In this document: positions 1 through 11,466 of the stretch, piece by piece
Numbering within the stretch: the first letter of the stretch is position 1
Layout: every line of letters begins with the position of its first letter
Source: Acarospora socialis
Taxonomy: Eukaryota > Ascomycota > Lecanoromycetes > Acarosporales > Acarosporaceae
DNA: 64,000 nucleotides
Assembly: GCA_025617375.2 (NCBI GenBank)
Contig: JAMYGW020000006.1
Coordinates: 439,001 to 503,000, forward strand
Reading direction: 5' to 3'
Notes under the pieces: generated by a model
Told to the model about the DNA's origin: nothing
The model's database searches: none
The model's input: only the letters and a program-made list of their open reading frames with translations
Translations under genes and position numbers: made by a program

Positions 1-1
1 A

Positions 2-379
2 ACCCTCCACGACTCGCCAACCGCCCTCCTCGATTTCCTGATGTGTTTCCATCACCAACTACCCCCGCCGGCCTCCAACCGTGCCCTCGTCTCCGGCGTT
101 ACCATTGCCATAGGCTATTTTGTCGGCGGCTTTGTGCCGCTGCTGCCGTACTTCTGCGTCAAGCGCAGCGAGGTCCTGCTCGCCCTGTGGATCAGTATCG
201 GCGTCATGGTCGTGGCGCTGTTTGTGTTTGGGTGGGTCAAGACGGGAGTAGTGAGGGGGTGGAGGGGACGGGAGAACGTGTGGCTTTGCGTCAAGGGCGC
301 GCTGCAGATGGTTGTTGTGGGTGGGGTCGCGGCTGGGGCGGCGGTGGGGTTGGTGAGAGCCATCAATCATGGGGGATAA
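2..379 (+). CDS. CCC1: Ccc1/VIT1-family vacuolar iron/manganese transporter, C-terminal part
   Basis: The frame is open from the left edge and ends at TAA 377-379, so only about the last 125 residues are present and the start lies outside the window. The visible part has the family's two last membrane spans: one beginning SGVTIAIGYFVGGFVPLLPY and one containing the IGVMVVALFVFGWVKT segment. A Gly/Ala-rich final helix (MVVVGGVAAGAAVGLVRAIN) closes the protein. This order and these Gly-rich helices are typical of Ccc1/VIT1 proteins, which move cytosolic Fe2+ or Mn2+ into the vacuole. The metal-binding cytoplasmic domain is not in view. It faces the small minus-strand gene at 630-881 (convergent, about 250 bp apart). 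Family assignment is strong; metal specificity is inference. Confidence 0.85.
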   Translation, partial: TLHDSPTALLDFLMCFHHQLPPPASNRALVSGVTIAIGYFVGGFVPLLPYFCVKRSEVLLALWISIGVMVVALFVFGWVKTGVVRGWRGRENVWLCVKGALQMVVVGGVAAGAAVGLVRAINHGG

Positions 380-629
380 ACGTTCTTGTCTCGAAAGCGC
401 GGTCTTGAGAATGAATATAAACTTAACGATACACCTATGAAGTATGATCTTGCATTGGCTCTCATTGCATCTTTCTACTCTCGATTACCGAGCTGTAATA
501 CTGTCCACAACAGAGCGCATTTCGAGTAGAGTCCGAGTCGAATTAGCTATTGATGACAATTTTCCCCTCTACTTCCCTACCCATCGACCCCCCCTTTCCC
601 AAATCGCCCCGCATCCAACCCAACCCGAC

Positions 630-881
630 CTACGCGCCCCCCTCCCGCTTCGCATACTCATCCTCCATCCGCTCCTCATACAACCGATCCCTCTCCCCCT
701 GCTCCTTCCCACCCTGATCCGGACTCATCCCCGCGCCGCTCCACATCCCTTTCTCCGAATCAACCGCGCTGTTGACTCTGTCATCGCCGAGTCGAGAAGC
801 CTCAATGCGCTGGGTTGAGGCTTCGTCTTGTTTTCGATCTTGGTCCGTACTGGTGGTAGTGGTGGGGAAGTGGTTCGGCAT
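630..881 (-). CDS. small conserved-looking hypothetical protein (83 aa)
   Basis: Single exon, ATG at 881-879 with a good A-rich context, TAG at 632-630. The protein is hydrophilic and highly charged, with no signal peptide or membrane segment. Its last 15 residues, rich in Glu/Arg/Lys (RLYEERMEDEYAKREGGA), look like a short amphipathic helix. I believe similar endings occur in short uncharacterised ascomycete proteins, but I cannot verify this here. A function cannot be given. It is convergent with the transporter and has about 1 kb of free sequence upstream for its promoter. The alternative is a chance ORF; the ATG context, complete reading frame and charge pattern favour a gene. Confidence 0.55.
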   Translation of the reverse strand: MPNHFPTTTTSTDQDRKQDEASTQRIEASRLGDDRVNSAVDSEKGMWSGAGMSPDQGGKEQGERDRLYEERMEDEYAKREGGA

Positions 882-1889
882 TTTGATGGTTTGGTGATGG
901 ATTTTGGCGTTTAGGTGATTGGTTGGGGTGGTTGAGGTGAGTGTTGCTGGGCTGGGTTTGGTTTGCAGGTCCAGACGTTTGTGAAGCGCGATTGAGAAGA
1001 AGATAGAACGTTATGTCTCAGATAAGACTTTTGGTTGGGTTGCAGTCGCGTTGATGTGCCGTAGGTGGTACGAGATCAATTGAGGATCATTGAAAGCAAT
1101 TCAGGGTCCAGGTGGGGTTTGTCACTTGTACGGGGATTCTTAAACGTTTGATGTGGAATTTTTTGACGTATGAATGACGTAATTAGCAGAGCCTCATCGC
1201 GTACGTCGCGGTAGTAAGCAGCTGAAAGAAATGATGACTAAATCATATGGCACAACTTAATATGCTGATGCATACCCTTAATAATCAGATTAAGTGGGGT
1301 GTCACGAAGTCCTACTGTGACGGATTATTGGAACTCATACGCATCGCTCATATTCCAAGAAATGGTCTCGTTGTATTGAGATCTGTATACCGTAGCTATA
1401 TAGTATGGTCATGATTTTCAAGGAGTGAGCGCTTACATTGTGCCTGTACATCGTGATCTTGATGCGAGGAAAAGACGACGATGGAAGGCGGCTGCCTGGG
1501 ATGGCAGGTTGCAGCGTTCATGATTAGAGGTAGCACTAGCCGTAAGGCTGGTTATGGAAGCCGATGAGGCCGAAGGGGAGAAGATGGTGTATGTACGAAA
1601 GAGGATAAGGGAGGATAAGGGTGTAGGAGACATCTTCGACATGGGAGAACTCTGATCTTCAAATCCCAACTTCAGCCGTTATGTAACGCAACTTCGACTG
1701 ACGCACAAAAGCGTCCGATTGCATGCTGCGCAGAAGAGGGCTCAACAGAAATCATCTAGGGGCTGGCTGTCTATAACTCTATCAATCCAACCAAGAGTCG
1801 TACCATCTCATGCCAGGAGCACAGCACTTCTAGTAACTGACCGGTCACCAAAGCGGAGTAGGCCAGGAGGAAAGATTCAAGTCAGTCGA
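882..1889. other. intergenic region, no supported gene
   Basis: About 1 kb between the start of the small minus-strand gene and the 3' end of the large minus-strand gene. It should hold the promoter of the former and the 3' UTR of the latter. A 78-codon minus-strand frame at 1433-1669 has no recognisable features and I do not support it. No tRNA-like or repeat structure was seen. Confidence 0.6.
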
Positions 1890-4358
1890 CTAGTCGACAT
1901 CTTCTTCAACCCTGTCCTCAAGACCCTCCCAAGTGCCGTTAACAGACATTGACTCCACGCCATCGAGCAGCTCTATTGACGCCGGTCCCGGCGCTTTCTT
2001 CCCTCTTCCCTTCTTTCCGCTTTTCTTTGCCTTTTCTGACCCACCTACGCTTCCCAATGGCGCTTCCCTGACCCACCTGGCTATTGCCTCAGCCCTCTCC
2101 GTGCTGATGGGATACTCCTTTCCATCCTCTTGCGCCCACCTTTTCGGTCCATTCCCTCCCTGTCCTAGCTCCTCACGTCTCTGCTCTTCCGCTCGTCTCT
2201 CGCGTGCGGCAACAGCAGCCTGGAAGCTTGCTTCATCATGCACGCGCTCGTCGGCTAGAGCTTCCATGATTGCTTCCTGCTTTCGTCTTTCCCTAGCTTG
2301 CTCCTCCGTTTCCGCCTTTTTCTCGGCCCCTGGATGGCCGGGTAAGGGAGCAGGCGCACAGAGGGTTTCCCAGGATTGCTCCAGGCCGATCCAGTTGTTC
2401 CCACGTCGGATGACCTCGATCCAGTCGGCGCGGCTTGGGGAGCGAGCAGCGAGGAAGATTGGATACCCATCGCAGACTCTTGCAAGGCGTGCGGCCATGT
2501 GGGCATGACGAAGGAGCTCTGTCGGGGATGTCTGCACGAGTGAGTGGCATAGGAGAAGGGAGTGAAGAGCGTCTGTAAGCAAGGGATGGTATGTGATTGC
2601 TTCATGTTGCTCAGAGCTGGCCATGAGCTGAGCTTCTGGATCTGTCGATGTGATGTGATGCCATTTGTCCTTTCTAGGGACTAGTGCAAGAGACGTTGCA
2701 GGATAGGGTGGTAGGTTCGCTGGCGGTGTTGACGAGAACAAGGATGACAGCTGGTGAACTATTGGCGCCGGGAGTAGTGGGTACGCAGCCGATTCGGAAA
2801 AGCTGTTGTCTCCGTTCTGTTGGCTATTGGCGACTTGATGAGGAACTAGAGCATCTGAAAGATGTCCATTGCTCAGACCGGAGTTTCCTGACATTTCGAG
2901 TAGTCTGTTTGAAGGAGGACTTCTTTGCTTCGTGTAGCCATTAGCGGCCAGGTTAACCTTGCGATAGAACTCCTCTGTAACCTCTGACGGCAACCCAGGC
3001 GTGTACCCAAAATTCGATAAGAAGTTAACATAGTCTCGAAGAGCTCGCTTTGCGTACGTCTTCACCAACTTGCGTGCTTCTAGACGGCGCCTATGCGCTT
3101 CCCTCTCAGCAGTACTCAGCGCTGACGTCTCACTGTCAATAAGCGCTTCCGTACCTTTATGTCCTTGGTCAGCCAGTTTCAGCCCATCAAGAGCAGCGTT
3201 GATATGTTGGCAAGCCATGGTCAAGTAGACCCCAGCCCGGTGGAAAAGCAACTGTGTCTCGAGGCTACTCGGCTGATCCTCATCCTCGATCCGGAGTTCG
3301 TTCCTCCAGTCCCTTCCGCCACCAATCTTCCTCTCCGCGCCACCAAGCGCATTTGCCAGCTCCAACTGCCCTCTGCCAGCCTTGTGTTGCGCTGTCATGT
3401 ATCGATGCATCGCTAAAGCTTCGGTCAAGTCCCTCGCGGCGCCCACAAAGTCATCTTTGAAGATCCGTGTCACGGCGCGTGTCCTTAACGGAGCACACAC
3501 CGTTGGTTGATCTGCGATGATCTCATCCAGGGGTTTCAAGCTCGTGCACTGAGCGAGCATTCGTGACGGTATCTTCTCGTGAAAGAAGTGTACGTATTTC
3601 GCATCGCTATCCGCTTCACTCCGCTGCAGCACTAACTTTGCAACCTCCTCGAGCGCAGAAGCGGACTGCATAGTTGCGACGCTGGCAGCAATCTCGTCGA
3701 GGTGGTATGCGTGAGATAGCTTCTGCGTCGCCAGCTCGCGCATTCGATGCTTCCTCTCCCTGCTTAACTTGGCATTCGCCCCACCTCCGCCAAGCCCTAA
3801 GCCAAGCGCAGCCGCACCCCCACCACCCAAAAGACCATTGCCTGCATTCAGCGAGTTGCTGAGAGTTGATGAGGTGGTGCCGTTGGCTGCACGTACTGCT
3901 AGATTAGTAGCCTCTTCGACCAAGCGCCGAATCTTGACAAGGTCGAAGAACACCGCCGGATCTATGGGTTGAGGACGGGGAGACGTATAATTGCTGTATG
4001 CCAGCGTCTCGAGTACTTCTGGGGGAAGTTGTAGCCATGGTCCATGGAAGGAGGATATGTACCGCCAATGTCTGCAAGGAGATTTCAAGTAAGCTACCGG
4101 CTGAGAAATCATGAATTGGTGAGTACACATTGGGAGTGAGATAGCATCCTGAGCAGTAACATACTTGTTTCGACAGATTATCAGTGCTGAAGTCGAGGGC
4201 TCGGCCGGCTTTGGTTTGGACGTCTTCGGCGAGTTTGCGATTGAGGTTGGTGATTTCTCGGGCGTTGATGCGAAGGCAGCGGAATGGCCTTGGGCTGCAA
4301 CTTGGTCCAATGTGCCATTGGCATTCCCACCAGCTTGAGATCTCTTTTTCTTAGTCAT
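1890..4358 (-). CDS. TPR-like conserved fungal protein of unknown function (about 791 aa)
   Basis: The first in-frame ATG is at 4358-4356, giving MTKKKRSQ; the open frame runs further upstream but without another ATG. TAG lies at 1892-1890. One intron of 93 bases (4164-4072, GTATGT...TTGCAG) is a multiple of three, so the frame stays open if it is retained. Splicing joins the CRNK and HWRYISSFHGPWL segments after residue 64. Order of parts: basic and Ser/Thr/Pro-rich start; a conserved-looking segment around residues 60-130 ending in a helix starting VFFDLVKIRRLVEEA; a Gly/Ala low-complexity stretch near 150-180; helix pairs resembling TPR repeats (RTRAVTRIFKDDFVGAARDL); and a lysine-rich tail with an acidic end. 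No catalytic motif is visible. A scaffold role is possible but not shown. Confidence 0.8.
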   Translation of the reverse strand: MTKKKRSQAGGNANGTLDQVAAQGHSAAFASTPEKSPTSIANSPKTSKPKPAEPSTSALIICRNKYVTAQDAISLPMCTHQFMISQPVAYLKSPCRHWRYISSFHGPWLQLPPEVLETLAYSNYTSPRPQPIDPAVFFDLVKIRRLVEEATNLAVRAANGTTSSTLSNSLNAGNGLLGGGGAAALGLGLGGGGANAKLSRERKHRMRELATQKLSHAYHLDEIAASVATMQSASALEEVAKLVLQRSEADSDAKYVHFFHEKIPSRMLAQCTSLKPLDEIIADQPTVCAPLRTRAVTRIFKDDFVGAARDLTEALAMHRYMTAQHKAGRGQLELANALGGAERKIGGGRDWRNELRIEDEDQPSSLETQLLFHRAGVYLTMACQHINAALDGLKLADQGHKGTEALIDSETSALSTAEREAHRRRLEARKLVKTYAKRALRDYVNFLSNFGYTPGLPSEVTEEFYRKVNLAANGYTKQRSPPSNRLLEMSGNSGLSNGHLSDALVPHQVANSQQNGDNSFSESAAYPLLPAPIVHQLSSLFSSTPPANLPPYPATSLALVPRKDKWHHITSTDPEAQLMASSEQHEAITYHPLLTDALHSLLLCHSLVQTSPTELLRHAHMAARLARVCDGYPIFLAARSPSRADWIEVIRRGNNWIGLEQSWETLCAPAPLPGHPGAEKKAETEEQARERRKQEAIMEALADERVHDEASFQAAVAARERRAEEQRREELGQGGNGPKRWAQEDGKEYPISTERAEAIARWVREAPLGSVGGSEKAKKSGKKGRGKKAPGPASIELLDGVESMSVNGTWEGLEDRVEEDVD
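4072..4164 (-). other. in-frame 93-base intron
   Basis: On the minus strand the segment starts GTATGT and ends TTGCAG, with a CTTAC branch-like site just before the 3' end. Its length is 31 codons and it contains no stop, so retention would insert 31 residues into a conserved-looking segment. The insert is less regular than the flanking protein, which favours removal. Confidence 0.75.
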
Positions 4359-5061
4359 TCTATATTGTTTCGACCCCGCTTGAGCCTGCAATGCGCCGAG
4401 TACGAATTCTCTACTTGCGAAAGCTGGATCCGGATTTATTTCCAGGTCGGCGCTTGTTACCGACAGACGCGCGCTTATAAATCACTTGATGCGCCTACAT
4501 GTACCTTAACTATGGGACTGGCTGTTGACACAACCAGCGTACCGGTATATCGACGTTAAGTGAATAAGAGAGACCAATCAGTCTGTAAACTTGACAGTAA
4601 AATGACCTTCCAACGACACTTTAGGGCAAGCATGTGATTATAAGAGGACGTTTGTACATGGTAATTGCTGAGAGCTGAGGACAAACCCTTGATGCAATTC
4701 GCCATGCCTGGTAATTACTGTATTGTTGACGGAAATACCGCCAGATGGGTTTTGGTTGCTGCTTTACTTCTGTATACAGAATCATTGACCTTAGCTTGTA
4801 GGCCATCAGATAGGGTCTTGACAGCTATTGTCCTCAGTGGTGTTTTCCTTCGTCTATGCGTGTCGTGCAATACCACAATCATCTTGCTGTTGACCTGATA
4901 GTGGGCGTCTTATACAACTGGTGTAACAACGCCGATTGGAACAATGGAGATCACCCAAACAAAATAATCATCTCACATCTTTCTACGCAGGCTCATCAAC
5001 GCCACTGTGGCGAAAATGATAGTACCCGAAAAGATGGTAGAGAGGACGCCCTTGTCATGCA
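4359..5061. other. intergenic region, promoter of the TPR-like gene and 3' UTR of the Vps9 gene
   Basis: About 0.7 kb with no supported ORF. Both flanking genes lie on the minus strand, so this holds the promoter of the gene starting at 4358 and the 3' UTR of the gene ending at 5062. No repeat or RNA gene was recognised. Confidence 0.6.
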
Positions 5062-7878
5062 TCAAGAACTCAACGCCAGGCACGCCTCGACCGCTAGATG
5101 AACCCTGTGGTCAGAAACGTGTTAGCGGGGGTGTGTTCAGAGTACTATTTAGTGCAACATACCGTCCTTCCTTCACTCTCACAACGTCATCTATAAGATC
5201 TTTATCAAGGTCTGGAAACATACCAGCTAGGGTCCTACGAGAGAATCGGTCAGCAGCCTCACAGCCGAGATCTTTCAAACTGAACTACCTACTCAACAAC
5301 ATTCGCGTGCTCTATCCTTTGTATCCGCTGCGCTTCAGCTGTCTCAGCACTAGCTTGTCTCGCGGCAGCCTCCTCAGCATTCAGTCGGTGATTGTTTTGT
5401 GCGGCTTCTCCCTCTCGAGTTCTTTCGGGTGACCTTGGACGATCACCACTCTTACTCGGTGGCTGAAAAACGGCCGGAGACAGTCTACGTGCTATCCCTG
5501 GTTGTGGTATTGGAACATGGGCCGTATTACTACCGGCCGGGGAGCCCGGCCGTTGTTGTGACGTTCCATCCTCCGAGAAGATTCTGCCTATTGTGGACAG
5601 CGGCCGCTGTATTGTCCTCAAAAGACCGGCAACGGCTGCGTTATCTTCCATTCCCTCACTTGCTGCTGATGATTGTATTCCATCTCGCGATGTCGTTGGT
5701 CGCCTTGAAACTGAGTATTCGGCCTCCATAGAATTATCCTGTGTCACTTCTGGCCTGCTGAGTGTGGATTTCTCATGAATCAAAGTATGATTTGGGGGCA
5801 GCGGTAAGTCCTTCTCGTGGCCCTCCGTGATCGCTGACACAGAGGCCTCGACATTCTTTTCAAACTCTTCATCTGATACCGTCAGCGTTGTGCGGTCGAG
5901 GTTCTCGATGAATTGAATTGCGCCCATCTTTTCTCATTAGCAGTACTCCTTTAACTTCGGGATGCGCGGTGCCTACAAGTGAGGAAAGATAGTAGCCCGC
6001 TTCTCCACCAAGTTTATCTTGATTGCGGAAGCGGAGGATATACTGGACATTAGACACTAGATGTTCTGGATTGGCTTGCAGCACAACATAGATAAGAAGC
6101 GGCACAAATGCGTCCGCGGACGTATCGGCGGACTTGGAATTGCGGAGAAGACCTACAGAATACTGGTTTAGATAACTTAATTCGACGAGGGTAGGGCAAT
6201 GGAACCCTTACCAAAGATGACTTTGCAACAGTTCAGGACACAAATAACCTTGTCCCTTGGCGCCCGATAAGTCTTGATCTTCAGCAGTTCTAGTACAAAC
6301 GTCAGCGATCAATATCCAGCAACAAGCGCTGGTTTCGAGACCTTGCTGTGCTAAAACCAAGAACCGCCGCCCGCTCTCCCCAACAGGTGCAATATCAAGG
6401 TGTTTTTCCCTGACCCATCCGTAAATTCGTACTTTCTGCGCCAATATCTCGTCCCTTTCGATGTCCTCTTGATGCTGACCTCTTCGACCAGGTCCAGCTG
6501 ACTTGTTCGCGTTCTTGCGCTTTCCCTTGCCTGCAGGCGAGGATGCGGGAGGAGGTATCGCAGGCGAAAATGTTTGTGCGTAAAGTCTATTCATAACCAG
6601 TTTCTCCATGCCTTCTCGTGCATTATCAAATTCAGCATCTGATACTCCGCGCCACACTTCACACTGCGCCATCTTGTTTGTGATAAAGGCCAAGAAGTCG
6701 CCAATTATCTTGACCTGCTCATGCACCATCCATTGCTTCTTACCAAATTCTAACAAAAATGACCTCAAAAACTTTGCTACGGGATCAGCAGTGCGGTGAC
6801 GAAGCTGTTCCAAGAAGCGGTGGAAGTCGAAGGGTAATTCGGGTTCCGGGTCTGGTTCTGGTGGAGGAGGCTTGTGGAGAGATAGCGTTGCATTAGATGA
6901 AGTCGGTGTGTCGTTACCGGTGAACTGAGTGTTGTAAGGATGAGTAAGGGAGATTCTCCGTATTGAAGGGGGTTTAGGAGGTACTGAGGAACTTGCTCCT
7001 AGCTGAAGCGGCGAGGCAGCATCCGAGGCTGGTGACTGAATATCAGGTGCACCGGCAACATTCTGTGAGGTGTCCCATGCGCCTTTCTTCAATGGTTCGA
7101 GGCTTGAGTTCCGAGGTGGGTGCTGGATCGGACTTCCAAGTAGTGGCCCAGCGAGTTCGAGGCGAGGTGACATTACCTCCTCCATTCCTGGTCCTCCACC
7201 ACCTTCGTCGAATTGATCCATTATGCTCTGAATCTCGGACCTTGATTCTGTGTCTGCTCCTTTTAGTTGAGTCCTTGATTGTATTTCGTTAAATTCGGCG
7301 TCGGACGAGGCTCCCGAAGTTGCCTTTGACTGGTCATCATCGAAGGATATTAGGTTATTGGGATCTTCCGCGTATCTAGTTGCACGAGAGTTCGTCCGAG
7401 TAGGTGATGGGGAGGCTCGTGGGGTCTTGGGTGTAGGATCAAGGTAGGCTGCTTCTTTTGGTGGAGGTGCTGGAGGAGTAGGCGACGTCTCTCTGACTTG
7501 TGCGAGTCCCGAGATGACAGCTCCGGCGACAGATGGTGTTTGGGACTGTGAAGACAGTGATATGTTCTGCAGCCGCTCGACGAGAACCGGCTCCCCAAAC
7601 TGCGGCATCCGCCCCTCCGTACTTCGATCCAGTACCTCGTCCTCCAATTTTTGACCCATAGAGACCTTCCCCTCTCCCTGTCTCGTATCAAGTGCAACAG
7701 CCCCCGAAGGACTTTTTGCTTCGGTGTATCCATCACGGACCGTGGAGCTGTCACTTTCTCGTAGACGACTATCTGCCGTGTCCTGCTCCGTCTCGATGCT
7801 CTGAGCATGTTCCGCTATATTTTTTTTCACCCCCGCTGAGACTTTAGGGAACCCGTCGGTGTTGCCAGGAGTAGACAT
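5062..7878 (-). CDS. VPS9: Vps9-type Rab5/Vps21 guanine nucleotide exchange factor with CUE domain
   Basis: Exons 7878-6342, 6289-6212, 6152-5977, 5927-5293, 5234-5163 and 5104-5062 give 846 residues. The five introns are 49-59 bases, most with standard borders (the first has a weak GTCTCG donor), and all keep the frame. ATG 7878-7876 is the first real ATG. The N-terminal half is long, Ser/Pro-rich and probably disordered. A helical bundle starts near residue 350 (PFDFHRFLEQLRHR). The VPS9 catalytic fold spans roughly 460-620, with the SADAFVPLLIYVVLQANP and GYYLSSL segments that carry the conserved Asp and Tyr of the family. A second disordered stretch is followed by a C-terminal CUE ubiquitin-binding domain (MFPDLDKDLIDDVV). 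Vps9 activates Rab5-like GTPases for endosome-to-vacuole traffic; CUE binds ubiquitin. The small last exons complete the CUE, which supports the gene model. Confidence 0.9.
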
Positions 7879-8284
7879 AAGCTCCAAGCCGGCATTTGGG
7901 CACAATCAGCAAGGTTGTTATAACGGATTGAACTTCGAAGCTGGTTTGTATAACACAAAGCGTCGCAACACCAGCTACTTCTCTTGACTTTGACTCAGAT
8001 TATTTGTGAATGAAAGGACCTTTGAATTGAACGAACCAGCTTTGGAATTTGTGGCGACCGTTGTTTGTATTGAAGGCAAGATAGTTGAAAATGGTACGCG
8101 GCGCATGAGCCTTCTGTTCCCAACGACGTTAAACAACGCTACCTACTCGTAGGATCTAACCCACAGACACTCTAGATGTCACACAAAATTCGAACATACA
8201 ACAATCGAAAAGGTGACTTACATGCCATGGATAGATGAATTTCACAAACATGATCGCTACTCTTCCAAGGCGTTCAAAGTTAAG
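7879..8284. promoter_or_regulatory. bidirectional promoter region between VPS9 and the ASNSD1-like gene
   Basis: The two start codons are 406 bp apart in divergent orientation, so both promoters and both 5' UTRs must share this stretch. No clear TATA box or named factor site was recognised. Confidence 0.55.
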
Positions 8285-10134
8285 ATGTGCGGAATCCACT
8301 TTACACTCTCTGCTTTAAGCCCCGTTCGCCCAGATGGCGCTGTTACAGAGCTCTTGAAGAATCGTGGGCCTGATAGCTTTCAACAACTTCAGATCACAGT
8401 CAACGCTAGAGATGACAATAATTTCTCTCGAACAGCACAGCAGTACCATATGGTTTTCTCATCATCGGTGCTGTCCCTCCGAGGAGACCACACCGTCATC
8501 CAGCCTTTTCAGGATAGGACGACTGGATCCATACTCTGTTGGAACGGGGAAGCTTGGAAGATTGGTGATACCAGGGTTTCTGGAAATGACGGAGAGACTC
8601 TCTTTAGTCTTCTTAATCCAAGGGCAACCCCTACAGCCCGGAATCAACTTTCACAGGATCATGTGAGGTCACGCATCAAACACATCGCAGCTGTATTTGG
8701 CAGTGTCCGAGGTCCTTACGCCTTTGTTTATTTTGATGCCTTAATCGGCAAGGTCTTCTTTGGACGGGACTGCCTTGGAAGGCGTTCTTTACTGACTGAT
8801 ACTAATATGGCCAGCGTTCTTACAATTTCCAGTGTCTGTGTCAGAACGAATGAGCATGGTTCTGATGAGGTCAAGGCTAACGGTATACATGTACTTGATT
8901 TGTGGGAAACCACGACGAATGCTCGACTTCCGGCCCCTTTGCATGTTCCTTACAGCTCAGAGAGTCTCTTGTATTCAGATGCTGCATCTTTGGTGAGTAG
9001 TGTGTTTAAACGCTCAGCGTTGCCCTACACTAACAAGTGTGATAGGTTAGACCAATTCCTCCCTTCAACAGAGACCAACCTACTCCCATTATACAACCCC
9101 TAAAAATGCACTCACCTTCAATAGTAGTGTTGGAGCAGCAACTTTCTGATTCAGTGCGTCTACGAGTTGAAAACATACCACTGCCCCCTACTCCAGGAAT
9201 CGACAATCTTCAGACGAAGCGTCCCAAGATCGCTGTCCTATTCTCTGGCGGGCTGGACTGCACAATACTAGCCCGTCTCGCTCATGATCTGCTCCCACTT
9301 GATGAGACTATTGACCTACTCAATGTCGCCTTCGAGAATCCCCGCGTTCTCGGTGCGGCAAAGCACCACACTGCCCCTGATTCCTCCGCCGCTCAGGACT
9401 CGAATCCATACAGCCAGTGTCCCGACCGTATAACCGGCCACACCTCTCACGCCGAGCTGCAACAGGTCTGTCCAGGCCGAACATGGCGCTTGGTCTCAAT
9501 CAACGTCCCCTACAGCGAGACCCTCCAACACCGCAATCAAGTCATCTCCCTCATGCACCCGCACAACACCGAGATGGACCTTTCGATCTCCTACGCCTTA
9601 TACTTCGCCGCTCGAGGCCGTGGCACCGTCTACGACACAACCACCAACACCACACAACCCTACACCACACCCGCACGCGTCCTCCTCTCGGGCCTCGGAG
9701 CCGACGAGCTCTTCGCCGGCTACACCCGCCACGCCACCGCCTTCTCCCGCCACGGCTTTCCGGGCCTCCTCGCCGAACTCGAGCTCGACATCAACCGGCT
9801 CGGGCAACGGAACCTCGGCCGCGACGACCGCGTCATCTCGCACTGGGGCAAGGAAGCCCGGTATCCGTACCTGGACGAGAGCTTTCTGAGCTGGGCGCTG
9901 ACGTGTCCCGTGTGGGAGAAATGCGGCTTCGGGCAGGAGAGCGTCGGTATCGGGGTGGACGGAGAGGAACAACCGAGACTGGAACCGGGGAAGAAGGCGC
10001 TCAGGCTGCTGGCGTGGAAGATGGGGATGAGAGGCGTGGCGGGCGAGAAGAAGAGGGCGATTCAGTTCGGAGCCCGCACGGCGAAGATGCAGGGTGGGAG
10101 GGTCAAGGGGACACAAGTCATCTCGCTTTCGTAA
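8285..10134 (+). CDS. asparagine synthetase domain-containing protein (ASNSD1-like)
   Basis: Exons 8285-8992 and 9046-10134, joined by a 53-base intron (GTGAGT, CACTAAC branch, ATAG), give 598 residues. The start is fixed by MCGI: removal of Met exposes Cys as the N-terminal glutaminase nucleophile. The glutaminase-like domain covers about 1-240, with FGRDCLGRRSLL near its end. The synthetase-like domain has the ATP-binding SGGLDC motif at about 303-308 and a GLGADELFAGY motif near 450. The end carries KRAIQFGARTAKM, typical of the ASNSD1 group rather than of true Asn1/Asn2. The family's chemistry is amidotransfer with ATP, but the physiological substrate of this branch is not established. 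No flanking gene suggests a pathway. Confidence 0.88.
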
Positions 10135-11466
10135 GCGGGGGACTTCCCGCAAGACCGCAGCATTCCAATTCGGAAATGGGAGAGTAACCGAAGCGATGAT
10201 GACGAGACCGCGCGTGCGCGTCTCTCAGATACTGCTGAATCGCACACACCCCACGCCCGTCTTCACTCCTCACGCCTACCGTATCTACTTTCCATCCCCT
10301 CACTCTGCCCGGTTTCCCGAACCGAGCCGCGCGTTTCCGAAACGCAGCTCGTGAGCTGTGTGGAAGTAACCAGGTCCGTGGAGGGGATAACAAGGTGAAT
10401 GAGCGGGCGGGTGGGAGAGGGATAGGATGGGTTCGAGGAGGGAAGGTGGGAGTGGGAGCGATGGTGAAGTCGTAAAGGCAAGTCTGAGCTTTGATTGTTG
10501 GACGGTTGAGGGAGAGGGGATGGTGTGGACGGTGGAGGTGTAGCTGGCGATCGATAGAGCGGTTGTGGTGCGGTGCTTGGTGGGTATGGAGGATAGGAGC
10601 GATCGGGTAGGGTCGAAGAGGGCTTCTAGAGGAGGGGTGTATAGATGAGATGTGGGTTGGGATTGTGATTAGAGCACGTTGCAGCGTCACATCGATGGTA
10701 GACCTTTAAACAGAGCCCCGCAAATACTTGAACAAGTACGTTTCTCAAAGACAGGTCAACCCATTATCTGTCGAGATAGCCCGTTCGTACTTGAGTTCAG
10801 AATCGCCGATTTCGTCGCTCTTTAAAGCTATAGGAGGCTCCATCTACCATGCTCGCGGACGCAAAATCCGACTACCGCGAAGTACCTAATCCTACACATT
10901 ACCAAATACTAATCCGTATCCCGTCATTTTGTGTCCCGTCCTGCACCGCCGTGCCCATCAGAATGTCGCTCATTTGCACCTTGCTAGAAACAGATACTGT
11001 GATTGTAAGTCCGCCCAGCTTCCAATCAATTATGTAGTGCAGCCGTATCCGCTACATAGGAATATATGAATAGAAACTCTTTTTCTTCATTCAACCACCG
11101 CACGAGAACTCCCCTTTTTCCGCATCGTTCATTCATCGAATCATTCTTCGTTCGTCTCAGCTCGCTTCAATGCCACTTGATGAGTTTGGTTGTGTGAAAA
11201 TGTGTTGAAAAGTTCGAGTACAGGCTCTGCGGCTGTAGGATGGCGACAGAGAGTGGCCCGATGCTTGCTGGTCTAGGCTGAAGATAAGGGAAGTGCCGTG
11301 GTCACACAGCACTTGAGCTAGGGTCTTTGGAAAGGTGTGAGTCCCGAAGCGGGATAGGGTAAGCTTGTAGGGTGCATCCTCGCCAATGACATTCTTTGAA
11401 CCCAGTGGGACAGTCGCCATCAAAGCCCGAGTATAAAGTCAAACTATAAGTCGAAACGATCATCCT
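10135..11466. other. convergent intergenic region with no supported gene
   Basis: About 1.3 kb between two 3' ends. Several minus- and plus-strand frames here (for example 10118-10690 and 11157-11423) show no domain, no introns and biased composition, so I do not call them. At 11,060-11,140 a TATA-like ATATATGAAT is followed by a CT-rich tract on the plus strand, resembling a fungal core promoter with no ORF behind it. Confidence 0.5.

Noticed and set aside
1933-2508. 191-codon plus-strand frame
   Set aside because: Shadow of the TPR-like gene on the other strand.
9417-10187. Plus-strand 256-codon frame and the minus-strand frame 9598-10152
   Set aside because: Both are shadows of the GC-rich second exon of the ASNSD1-like gene, with Arg/Pro- or Glu-rich composition and no domain.
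10118-10690. 190-codon minus-strand frame downstream of the ASNSD1-like gene
   Set aside because: His/Pro/Ser-rich, overlaps the neighbouring 3' end, with no recognisable feature or splice support.
11157-11423. 88-codon minus-strand frame just past the regulator's stop codon
   Set aside because: Lies in the likely 3' UTR with no separate promoter or domain.
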